From: Sycon ciliatum | Lineage: Eukaryota > Porifera > Calcarea > Leucosolenida > Sycettidae | Length of the DNA stretch: 64,000 bases | Assembly (NCBI RefSeq): GCF_964019385.1 | Contig: NC_088649.1 | Location: 18,721,615-18,785,614, forward strand | Direction of reading: 5' to 3' | In this document: positions 1 to 8,219 of the stretch, piece after piece | Position numbering within the stretch: position 1 is the stretch's first letter | How the letters are laid out: each line of letters opens with the position of its first letter | The notes under the pieces: generated by a model | The model's database searches: none | The model's input: the letters and a program-made list of their open reading frames with translations, nothing else | What the model was told of the DNA's origin: nothing | Program-made: the position numbers and the translations under genes

Positions 1-690
1 CGCCGGCATGGTCTGAGCTCGAGCAGCCGCTCCGAGCCCGACCCCGGCTGGGCGGCCTCCTGGAAAGGGCTTGCCACTGCTCCTCTTCCCCTCCTTGGCC
101 TCCGCCCTGGCCCTCCTCATCCTCCGCTCATCGTCGGTATCGGACCCGCACTCCATTTTACCATCATAAATGTTTGCGGCCGACCACCCTTCGGCGTCCG
201 CAAACAGCAATAACTTGACGCGCCGCTGGAGGACGCTCTCACCTTCCTCTATGTTTCTGGCGATGTCCTTCTCGCCTCGACGCTCCGCCTTCTGCCTTGC
301 CTTGGCTAGAGGCTCCAACGCCTTACTTATCACGCAGAACTGCTCCTCGTGAGCCTTGGCCTTCCAACTTCTCTTTCTTGCCGCCGCCATCCTCTCGTCC
401 TGTCTCTCCCTCTTCACCTGCTTACTTTCCTTGCTCCTCTTGCTCTTCTTGCTGTTTCTCTTCTTGCTACTTCTACTCCTGCCACTTCTCCTGCTCCTGC
501 TCCTCTCTGACTCACTCTCACTCTCACTGTCACTCCTATCCTCTCTTTTCCTCTTACGACTAGACTTCTCCAACTTCCTCTCCAACGTCTCCAATCTCGC
601 AGCCATCTCTCTCATCCTCCTACTCTCCTCAACATACCCTTCACTCTCACTACCACTACCACTCGGCGACACACTTCTTGACCGCGACAT
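1..690 (-). CDS. Partial SR-rich gag-like ORF, probably ORF1 of a tyrosine-recombinase (DIRS/Ngaro-type) retroelement
   Basis: I read this open frame by hand from an ATG at 690-688 leftward to the window edge, about 230 codons with no stop. The N-terminus is very rich in Ser-Arg and Ser-Glu pairs. It is followed by a short heptad-like stretch (AARLETLERKLE), then a basic KS/KR-rich tract. A more ordinary domain follows, with the segments EEQFCVISKALEPLAKA, VKLLLFADAEGWSAANIYDG and ECGSDTDDERR. That last layout (GW, Y-D, then an acidic DD-E-R block) recalls ORF1 proteins beside tyrosine-recombinase retrotransposons in cnidarians and sponges. This is a memory of family pattern, not a search result. 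The recombinase and RT would lie to the left, outside the window. A host SR-type protein is the alternative. Confidence 0.5.
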   Translation of the reverse strand, partial: MSRSRSVSPSGSGSESEGYVEESRRMREMAARLETLERKLEKSSRKRKREDRSDSESESESERSRSRRSGRSRSSKKRNSKKSKRSKESKQVKRERQDERMAAARKRSWKAKAHEEQFCVISKALEPLAKARQKAERRGEKDIARNIEEGESVLQRRVKLLLFADAEGWSAANIYDGKMECGSDTDDERRMRRARAEAKEGKRSSGKPFPGGRPAGVGLGAAARAQTMPA

Positions 691-850
691 TCTTTTCACA
701 AACCAAAACTTTCAAATTAAATAATTCACAAACTCTCACTCAACTCTCCGCACAAAGACAAAAGAGGCCGACCCTGCACTCGTCACCTCCTTTTATCCCA
801 CACCGTGCTCCCTCGTACCCGTTCCCGGGTGGACAGAGAACACTACTTCT
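691..850 (-). promoter_or_regulatory. Leader or terminal repeat upstream of the SR-rich ORF
   Basis: On the minus strand this stretch runs from a short GC-rich segment through a TATA-like GGATAAAAGG (789-798) to the ATG at 690, about 100 bp downstream of the TATA-like site. No stable ORF is seen. If the neighbouring ORF belongs to a DIRS/Ngaro-type element, this would be its left terminal repeat. Only the TATA-like motif and the spacing are visible. Confidence 0.3.
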
Positions 851-860
851 CTGTTAATTC

Positions 861-1065
861 TTATACTGTGACGTCAACCGCAGAGAAGTGACATTCTTTT
901 GCTTGTGGAGCTCTTCGACGCCATACAGCTGCAGACGAGCAAGCAGAGGTTGGGCGCTTGTGCGAGGTGGCAGGCCGAATACGGCGCGTGCCGCACGGTT
1001 TTGCTGGACCTGAAGGCGGGACCGCTGGGTAGGGCGCTTTGCTGGAACTTCTTGAAAACGGTTGC
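861..1065 (-). pseudogene. Non-LTR reverse transcriptase C-terminal fragment
   Basis: The minus-strand translation contains QVQQNRAARAVFGLPPRTSA followed by QPLLARLQLYGVEEL. It ends at a TAA about 15 codons later. The 'NRAAR-V' block followed by a 'LL--L--Y-V-EL' block is the post-RT C-terminal region of CR1/L2/Jockey-like non-LTR retrotransposon ORF2 proteins. RT and endonuclease domains are missing. Upstream on the minus strand the fragment abuts the (CAA)n tail of another element at ~1077, so it was probably interrupted or truncated there. Confidence 0.5.
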
Positions 1066-1076
1066 AAAATGACTAT

Positions 1077-1453
1077 GAAACTTTGTTGTTGTTGTTGTAT
1101 ACTTTATTTATAGTGGAAATCAAAACAGGCAAAATTCCTAATAACATTGGACCCACTGTGAATAAAAATGTTAAAGGATATGACTTTAGATCAGGGCTTA
1201 GCTCTTCACCAAGGTGAACTACAGAAGTGGGGTGACGAATAGGAATATTGTCCATACGGGTTGCTGATGGTGTAGGGAGTTGGTAGTTGCAGAGGGAGGA
1301 AGTCTTCTCCGGAGAGAATTCACCATGGACGCTCCTGACCCATTGCTGGCAGCTGTCGAGCTCCTGCTGGACGCTAGACTGATTCTCATCGACGGACAAT
1401 GCCCGGTTAATACAGTAGAAAGTGTGGAGGGGCAAGGAGACGGACTTTATCAC
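1077..1453 (-). mobile_element. 3' end of a (CAA)n-tailed non-LTR retrotransposon
   Basis: Read on the minus strand, the sequence ends in CCACTATAAATAAAGT followed by a short (CAA)n run at 1084-1097. The same terminal pattern (gap-free 'GTCCCA/CAATG-CATTAGG...CCTGTTTTGGAA...ATAAAG' followed by CAA repeats) is seen at 39049-39240 on the minus strand and 40040-40283 on the plus strand. These are three copies of one LINE family that ends in a CAA microsatellite. The 126-codon open frame here is 3' UTR-like and has no recognised domain. Confidence 0.55.
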
Positions 1454-1499
1454 AATAGTACTTTCCGGAAATCTAGGAAAACACAGCCAAACTGACTGC

Positions 1500-1728
1500 G
1501 TGACAGATCAAGGCGGGCTTACCGTTAGCCTATAGTAGGGTTGAATAAGCCGGGGCTTATTTTTCTCACACAAATAGCCCCTCAACCTCCTAGCGACCTA
1601 GCCTACACCATTCTTATTTTTCTTCTTCTTGTACTACAGTCTATGCACAGTTAAGTTGACAGATATATTCCCAGTAAGCCATGAACGGAGACCCCCTCGA
1701 CTTAGGCCTCGGCCTTTGGGGAATCCAT

Positions 1729-1757
<29 letters not shown>
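1500..1757 (+). mobile_element. 3' terminus of a CR1/L2-type LINE with (AAAT)n tail
   Basis: The segment ends with ACTTAGGCCTCGGCCTTTGG, then GGAATCC and an (ATAA)n/(AAAT)n run at 1729-1756. The block 'CCCTCGA-TAGGCCT-GGCCTTTGG--AATCC' followed by an A-rich short repeat recurs at 54988-55045. A terminal hairpin (GGCC...GGCC) plus a simple-repeat tail is typical of CR1/L2-like 3' ends. No coding part is present. Confidence 0.5.
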
Positions 1758-1759
<2 letters not shown>

Positions 1760-1859
1760 CGTGTACACACTGTATGCTGTGCCTGGTGAAATTCTAGGCT
1801 AGCCGTTCAATTTGAAAACAAAAAAAACCATCACATGTACTCCTGGTACTGATCAAGGT

Positions 1860-3116
1860 CTAGAGTCCAAAGCAAATTGGTTTCCCTGTTTGATCGTTCT
1901 CTCCTAATTTGGCAAGATTATTGGCGGGGACGTTTCCGACGACAATTACTGTTACACTCGTTGGACATCGTTCTTCAGCCCAATGCACGAATCCTCTCTC
2001 CCCACGCAAACGCACACCGGTCGCATTCAGGAGCGTTCCCAGCACGGCGTCCTCGATGTTACCAGGGACAATGTCACTGGTGTAGCGCACTACCTCCTGG
2101 ACACTGAGCTGGACGACGTCACGTGACAGGATATAGGCAAAGCCGGAGGCGAAAGGAGGGTACTGTCGCCCACCTTGGAACAGGGGACTACTTGCATGAA
2201 CACAATTCGGATTACGTGGAAAAGATGAGCATTTAATCATATTTCTGTCGTTGTGGGAATGGCCTGAATATAGTTCATGTCTGGGCTGACGCAGCAGCCA
2301 GGGGATTAGGTGACGAAACACAATGTACGCATCGTCATCCACCATCATCAGGTAATCATAGTGCTTCTCCCGACGCAAACTCCACATCAGGGACCACTGG
2401 GTCTTGGAAGTCATTCGGTCATAACTATCAGCGAATGGCGCCAGGAACATGTCACCTTTCTCTGCTACCTCTTCTTTTAGTTGTCTCATGACGGTGGCAT
2501 TTGTTGAAGTTCCTGTCAGGAAAAGACATTCCACAGTGATTGTCTCCATCATCTGATGTTCCTTCCGCGGTAAATTAGCTTTGTTTCCATAAAGCTCTCC
2601 ACTTGTGCAGCGTGAGAGCCACAGTCTCCTGGTGACTTGGCGCCGCTGGAAATAGCTCGGGCCTGTCTTGACAATAATTATCAGCAGAAGAGATCGAGGT
2701 TGCACTGCCTGCCTAGCACTGCTTGGCTCGGCTGACTTGAGCTCGCCTTGCGACATTTCCGTGCTTCCTACTGTATCCATGGTCGTCTGAGACACCAGCT
2801 TGGCGATGGCAGCCGCCTTTTCGGTACCAGCGGTGTTCAGGCTCAGTCGACGACGGTGAGTGGGTGGCGAATTCCAAGCTGGCACCGGTCTGCGAGCTGA
2901 CAATACATCGTCGCGCCTGTCCTTCTCCTCGAACTGCGTGTGTAGTACTTCAACTTGACGACCAGCACTTTGCTGCCTCGCCCTGGCGTTTCGCTGCTCG
3001 GATGTGTCTGTCCAAAAATAACCAGTCCTGACGGGAAAGTGCATCAACGCGGCCAGAAAAGTGAGCACCTGAAGAAAACAGGCTAGCAGCAGGAGAAACG
3101 TCTTCCTGTCCGCCAT
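1860..3116 (-). CDS. Beta-1,3-galactosyltransferase-like GT31 glycosyltransferase
   Basis: This is an intact intronless frame. I prefer the ATG at 3116 (418 aa). It places the hydrophobic run FLLLLACFLQVLTFLAALMH directly after a short MADRKT cytoplasmic tail, the usual type II Golgi anchor. An upstream ATG at 3227 would add 37 residues. A long stem follows. The catalytic domain has LLLIIIVKTGPSYFQRRQVT, then FLTGTS, the metal/nucleotide-binding DDD in DYLMMVDDDAYIVF (residues 260-262 counted from this start), YPPFASGFAYILS, and IEDAVLG, the conserved acidic ED-x-x-x-G block of family 31. It should transfer a hexose from a UDP-sugar to glycoprotein or glycolipid acceptors in the Golgi. The length fits the family. 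The acceptor and exact sugar cannot be told. No introns or frameshifts are seen, so it looks functional or recently retroposed. Confidence 0.85.
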   Translation of the reverse strand: MADRKTFLLLLACFLQVLTFLAALMHFPVRTGYFWTDTSEQRNARARQQSAGRQVEVLHTQFEEKDRRDDVLSARRPVPAWNSPPTHRRRLSLNTAGTEKAAAIAKLVSQTTMDTVGSTEMSQGELKSAEPSSARQAVQPRSLLLIIIVKTGPSYFQRRQVTRRLWLSRCTSGELYGNKANLPRKEHQMMETITVECLFLTGTSTNATVMRQLKEEVAEKGDMFLAPFADSYDRMTSKTQWSLMWSLRREKHYDYLMMVDDDAYIVFRHLIPWLLRQPRHELYSGHSHNDRNMIKCSSFPRNPNCVHASSPLFQGGRQYPPFASGFAYILSRDVVQLSVQEVVRYTSDIVPGNIEDAVLGTLLNATGVRLRGERGFVHWAEERCPTSVTVIVVGNVPANNLAKLGENDQTGKPICFGL

Positions 3117-3227
3117 AGCCTGATAGCGAGCCGTAGCCAATGGAATCAGCGAATGAGTGCTGCCAGTTGAGGTGCGGCAGCTACCTAAACCCTTTGCCGT
3201 CACCTCGTCACCGCACTGTGCGAACAT

Positions 3228-5490
3228 AAAGACAGTGACAAATGGGCAGTCATATCAGCCAAGCTGTTCACTTGCACTGCTGTGTTTACATGAGAAATTT
3301 CAATCCGGGTTGAAAGTCTGTACGGTGAAAAACAGCTGTGTATGTATCGAGCCCACCAAATTCAAAAATCGCCACGCGCTATATAGTCCGTGCGCCAAGG
3401 GGTACTCAAGGGCTGATTTTATTTGCAACCGTGGGAAACGAAGTCACCAAGACGCCTTCATTTGAGGCTTTTGGAATTGGAGAATTTATTGAATTTAGGT
3501 ATGTGCTGATTTTAGGTGGAATACAATAAAATACTGGAAAAGCTGACAGGATCTCTTTTCTAAATTTAGCTTTTCTGCTGTCGAGGCCTCCTTTTACGGA
3601 ATACTCAATGACAGGTGATCTCTGAGTTGACCAGTTTCTTTCGATTCATTTGCTTATGCTCACCCTTTCATTTACGGAAACGTGTGCTGATTTTATTCGG
3701 ATTTAGATCCATTCGTATCTCTTTGCCCTTGCCAACAGTGTGCGAAGAACGCGAGTTCACCTTCTTGACGGTAAGGCTTATGTTGCTGCTGATGTGTTGT
3801 CGAAATACTCATGTTCATTGTACATTGGTGCGTTACAAGTAAGGCACTGGTCATGATTGCTTCCGGCATTCCGTGCTCCGATCACAGGGTAGAATCTGAA
3901 TTTTGCAGGTTCAAGGAGTCCTGGACGCATTGGCCGAGTATGCAAAATAAATTCGCATATCAGGGAAAATCTCCATTATGGAGAGGTTCATGCATTCAGT
4001 GACTTGTTTGCTGCATACGAAACAAGCCACTGGGTGCAGTCTCGTCTCGTGAAAATCTCGTACGATTGGATTTGTTTACTCGAGTCTGGGCTGTTTGATT
4101 TGTGAGTAGCGCCGAGATTGCACTGCCCCAAATAAAGTTGCGTGCCGGCAGAGCAAGAATTACGATCTGCAATCTGTTTGTAGTACCTGCAAGAATGTGC
4201 TGTACATGTATCGTATTTTCTCTGTTGTTGTTTCAGTTGCCGTCATGTTGCTAAAGAAAGGTTCAGTGACTCATTTGTTTCATACAAGACGAGTCAATGG
4301 TTTGGTCTGGCTTAGAATCTTTCGCTGTAGAAGAAATCTATTCGTGTCTCTAGTGGAGAAATAATTGTATTCACTCGTTATAAAATAGGGTTAAGACAAA
4401 CTCACAGAACAAATACCATCACTGCATCAGTCACTTGGTGTTCGTCCTAAAGAGGTTTGACTGGATATCATTCATACTCACCAAAGTCGTGTAACATTTT
4501 ATTATTATGGAGTGCCTTAGTAATCTCTTGTTAGGTTGAGTTGGGTAACTCCGCTCTTCTTCCTCGCTCACCGGAGGAATTTCTCTAGTCTCCTCGCGCA
4601 ACTGGGGAGCACTCCAATGGAGAGAGAAAGATTTTTATAGGGCGGCTTGGTGTGAGAGGTGGACTGAGACTTGACGGCGCTAACGGCGAATATCAAGACC
4701 TTACGGCCACGGAGCTGCGGGACTCTGCGCTGGTCGTCTATCCGTGTGGAGGCAAAGCAAACGCGGGCAACATTCTGCTGAAGCGAGCGTGGAGCTGAAG
4801 CTGGATTGGTGACTGACGTACCTGCTTACTCCACAACACCGGCGCATAATGATGTGCATGTACAAGACTTCGTGAGTATTCAACTCTAATTCGTGTTCCG
4901 TCAGCGTCAGTATCAGCAAGTACAGTCATGTAGTACAATTTGTTCCCAAAATAACTTCGGGACAGTCTGTTCATGGTTTTCATTTTTTATTGGACTCGTT
5001 CTCTACACTTGCGATAATTTAGCGGCAATTCTAACGTTGTAGCGTTGTTCTCTTGTAATTTAGTGGAACCTGTATTGAGTAACTGAGTTTTATGTTTCGT
5101 TACATTGTCGTCAGATCTCCTGTGTACCGGTTTTGTGGCACAATGATTATAGCCATTATATTTGGTCGTCTCTATTCTTGTGCAATCATGCATATGTAGG
5201 TTGGTTCTCTTCATGTTATTGTGACCAATTTCATAGATGTTGGTTGCCTTGTTGCTTTTCTCCCCTCTCCTCTCACCCAAGCCATTCTGCATAAGCGAAG
5301 CTGTGGACGCAGCATACTGCTGCTACACTTCAACGCGGGAATGCGTATAATAATAATAATAGTAATCTCTCAGTACCTCCAACCATATATCCTTGCCCCT
5401 TATATCCTCAGGATCAGTGTAGTTGTAGGAACGAGGTGTCGGACTCAACAATGTATTTGTTTACATTTTAATACATGTTTATTGTTCCTA
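3228..5490. other. Intergenic, no supported gene
   Basis: Only short open frames without recognisable motifs are present. Two weakly similar ~60-bp stretches around 3995-4065 and 4258-4325 ('TTCAGTGACT--TTTG--CATAC') look like an old local duplication. A short (ATA)n run lies near 5347-5360. Nothing else was recognised. Confidence 0.5.
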
Positions 5491-5502
5491 TAATACACAT
5501 GT

Positions 5503-5740
5503 TTATTCCCGTAGCTATGCAGAAGACGTTACTTCAGTAACGTCTGGCGCTAGCCAGTGTCCACACAGCTTTAATTTGGTGTTTGTGTGTTTGTTTGTTT
5601 GTTTGTTTGTGTCACGGCTGGAGCTATCCCGTATCTGTCCCGTATCTGTCCCGTATCTGTGACTACAAAGGCTCTACAGGATTGTACATAACAGCTGTCC
5701 ACAATATTTGCGGGCTCCTGTATCTGTCCCGTACCGTACC
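5503..5740 (+). repeat. Dispersed repeat copy 1 with terminal hairpin
   Basis: This segment is closely repeated at 55999-56196. Both copies start TTATTCCCGTAGCTATGC. They continue with a perfect hairpin (AGACGTTAC-TTCA-GTAACGTCT), a near-palindrome CTGGCGCTAGCCAG, a (GTTT)n run, and clustered CCCGTATCTGTCCCGTA repeats. Its size and hairpin suggest a foldback or MITE-like element. No coding sequence was seen. Confidence 0.65.
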
Positions 5741-5864
5741 AATATTCGTCGTATTATGTATACGACTCCCTGATGTAGAGGGAGATTTGGAAAGAAATAG
5801 GGAGACGAGGAGGAAATTAAATTAGAATAGACGCCGAATTGGTGATAGGATGCGTCAGCATAAA

Positions 5865-6115
5865 CATACATGTACTTTGGAAGAGAGATCCCGTCGTCTC
5901 CAAAATAAGCGTGAACGAGCGATTCAGCGCCGGTCACAGGAAACGTCGGAAGAGAGATCCCGTCGACTCCAGAAACCCCGTGATCGGCAGAGTCCGCCGG
6001 TCCCAGGCAACGTCAGGACAGACATCCCATTGAGTCCAGAATGCCCGTGATCGGCAGAGTCAGCGCCGGTCCCAGTGAACGTCAGGACAGACATCCCGTC
6101 GACGCGCAGAAAAAC
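5865..6115 (+). pseudogene. STPR-type 23-residue repeat remnant (69-bp tandem repeat)
   Basis: The plus-strand translation reads LEERSRRLQNKRERAIQRRS then QETSEERSRRLQKPRDRQ. That is a 23-residue arginine-rich unit (ET-EER--RL---R-R---RRS), followed by decayed units out of frame with the same 69-70 bp spacing (GTCAGGACAGACATCCC at 6013 and 6082). Such score-and-three peptide repeats occur in STPR-domain proteins and in N-terminal parts of some invertebrate Helitron-like transposon proteins. Three to four units remain, with no flanking helicase or other domain. It is probably a fragment. Confidence 0.45.
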
Positions 6116-6361
6116 TAAATCTGCAGCCTCTTTTGCCGTCGGACGGGATACGTATTATAGGAGACTGTAAAGTTATGTAATGTCCAAATTTCCACGTGAG
6201 CAGCAGGTCACTCGCGTTGATCTTTCGAAGTGCGAGCCAAATAACGCGAGCTGAACTTTCGCGCCGCAGACATCCGGTCGACGCGCAGAAAAACTAAATC
6301 TGCAGACTCTTTTGCCGTCGGACAGGATACGTATTTTAGGAGACTGCTAAGTTATGTAATG
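6091..6361 (+). repeat. 179-bp direct duplication
   Basis: A block starting GTCGACGCGCAGAAAAAC at ~6099 recurs at ~6278 with few mismatches, continuing through TTTTGCCGTCGGAC, GGATACGTATT and AGTTATGTAATGT. The period is 179 bp. It abuts the decayed STPR repeat, so it may be an unequal-crossover product of that element. Confidence 0.6.
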
Positions 6362-6454
6362 TGCTCCACAGGCAACCATGCATTCGGCGTCGTCATTGGC
6401 TCAACAGGTCAATGTACATGTATTACTACAAAAAAAGGCCAGAAAATCCGATTA

Positions 6455-6721
6455 CTGTATTAAAATCAACTAATTTTCGCTGGCGATTTAATTTCGCTGA
6501 TTTCGCCGCTTGGTACCAACCGGCCAAAGTAAATCGCAGGCCAAAGTTTGTTATATAGGCAAATGATGCATGATTGAGCAATTGATGCATGTGAGAGCAA
6601 AAATACCGATCGATTTCAAATTTGACGTGAAATTGCGCGTCACGTCGGAAATAACGTGCATCTTAACCTCTCTAATAGAGAGGTTTCTATTTCTCATCGG
6701 CCAAAATTTGTTGATTTACAG
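6455..6721. mobile_element. Foldback MITE with TA target duplication
   Basis: Imperfect terminal inverted repeats are present: CTGTATTAAAATCAACTAAT on the left and the complement of TTGTTGATTTACAG on the right. TA flanks each side (6453-6454 and 6722-6723). Inside are two opposed ends of another MITE family (AACCTCTC-TAATA-GAGAGGTT at 6665-6684), so this is a nested arrangement. It is non-coding. A TA target duplication suggests a Tc1/mariner-type parent. Confidence 0.5.
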
Positions 6722-7123
6722 TATAAGGAGATAAAAAGAAAAGAAGGAGCAAACCAAAAGTAGATGATATTAGAGAAATAACAATCCGCAATAAATTCTG
6801 CAAATACTTTTGCCTCAGTTCTTATAACATGTACGATGAGCTAGGCAAACAAGCATAAAAGCATAGCGTAGGGCCCTGAGCTTCCAAGCTCTCTCGTTGT
6901 TCCTACTTTGCTGTGTTGTTTTAGACAATCGTGGACTTGGAACACTTTGAAGTCATTGAACTACTTCCAAAGGTTTTATCGACATCAAAAGGGTTATGGT
7001 TTCAGTACAATATGATGCCGGATGACCTTATCACGACCACCCATGGCTACAATTATAAACACAGAATCAACAAAAACATCTGCGGCACGCACCTGGTTAC
7101 AATTCTCAAGTAAATGTGATTTA

Positions 7124-7619
7124 GGGACCATCGCAAAAGTTCGCAGAAGCCCCTGAAACGAAGAGCATACGTTTGGGGGGGGAGGGAGTCGGTGCGAAAA
7201 TCGCAAACCGGGCTTCAATTCAAAAAAGTATTGACGACATAATTATAGGAGCTGTAGGATTAGCATGCCATCACAGCCGGCGTAGATATATCGCTTGAAT
7301 GTGAAAGCAATATACACCAATCAACGTTCATTGTAATGCTCAAAGGATACAACTGCATAGCTCTAGCTGTTCTCGTTCTTAGATCACCCACTGCAAGGTG
7401 ATATCATCGTTGCATTTATAAAGTGCTGTACATTGTTACACACTGATACAACAATGCTTGTGTAGTATTATTATAATAATTATTATGTGTGAGCATCGAA
7501 GTGAAAAAATGAAGCCCATATTGTGACTGTCGTTTCGTTTGAGGGGGGAGGGAGGGGGGTCAGGCCCGAAACTCACGGTCTTCGTTTCGGGGGCTTCTGC
7601 GAACTTTTGCGATGGTCCC
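7124..7619. mobile_element. PIF/Harbinger-type MITE
   Basis: The left end GGGACCATCGCAAAAGTTCG (7124 onward, about 40 bp of match through AGAAGCCCC and GAAACGAAG) is repeated inverted at 7580-7619. The element is flanked by a 3-bp TTA duplication at 7121-7123 and 7620-7622. A TWA target site with GGG-starting TIRs is diagnostic of the PIF/Harbinger superfamily. It is 496 bp with no transposase, so non-autonomous. Confidence 0.8.
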
Positions 7620-7622
7620 TTA

Positions 7623-8200
7623 GGGTGTGGACATCTGAATTTTCTGAAAGGCAAGACAATTTTATGACAGAGTCATGAAATTCTGCAACAGCAACATCCA
7701 CAGAATGACCTGCGTATAAAAAAAAGTTTCACCGCCACTACCCATATGATTTCCCTGGAGAAGAACATGAATATGCAAGACTACATAATTATAGTGCCAT
7801 TTTCTGCAAGAAAAGGCTTGCACATCAATGCGTATAATACGGTATTGAATTTGATATACATGTAGAGGCGCTACATGTAGGCCATCATTTAGGACATTCC
7901 ATTCGTGACACAATTATTATAATAATATCCTTAGGCCAAGTTAGGGGCCGGTCACATTGAGGGAACAATCCTCAGATTATAAACCGGGAATTATTTGTTC
8001 TGCTTTTCATCACGGCCACACTGCATAAGCACAATGAAAAAAAATCTCACTCACGCGAGCAATTTTTTTGTCAGCACTCGCTTGTTTGGATGAGAGAGTG
8101 ACGCCTCTCAGCCATGGTGGTTCTGTTCTTGAACCCTATGGCGTATGTCTTTCGCTAATGAGCAGGTTGGTTTGAGGACCCGCAGTATTCTGAGTAGCAG
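7623..8200. other. Intergenic, no supported gene
   Basis: No coding signal was seen. A pair of weakly inverted GGTCACATTG/GGCCACACTG motifs at ~7950-8035 may mark an old MITE end. The downstream LINE probably begins near the end of this stretch. Confidence 0.4.
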
Positions 8201-8219
8201 TCGTAGAAACAAGAGTAGC

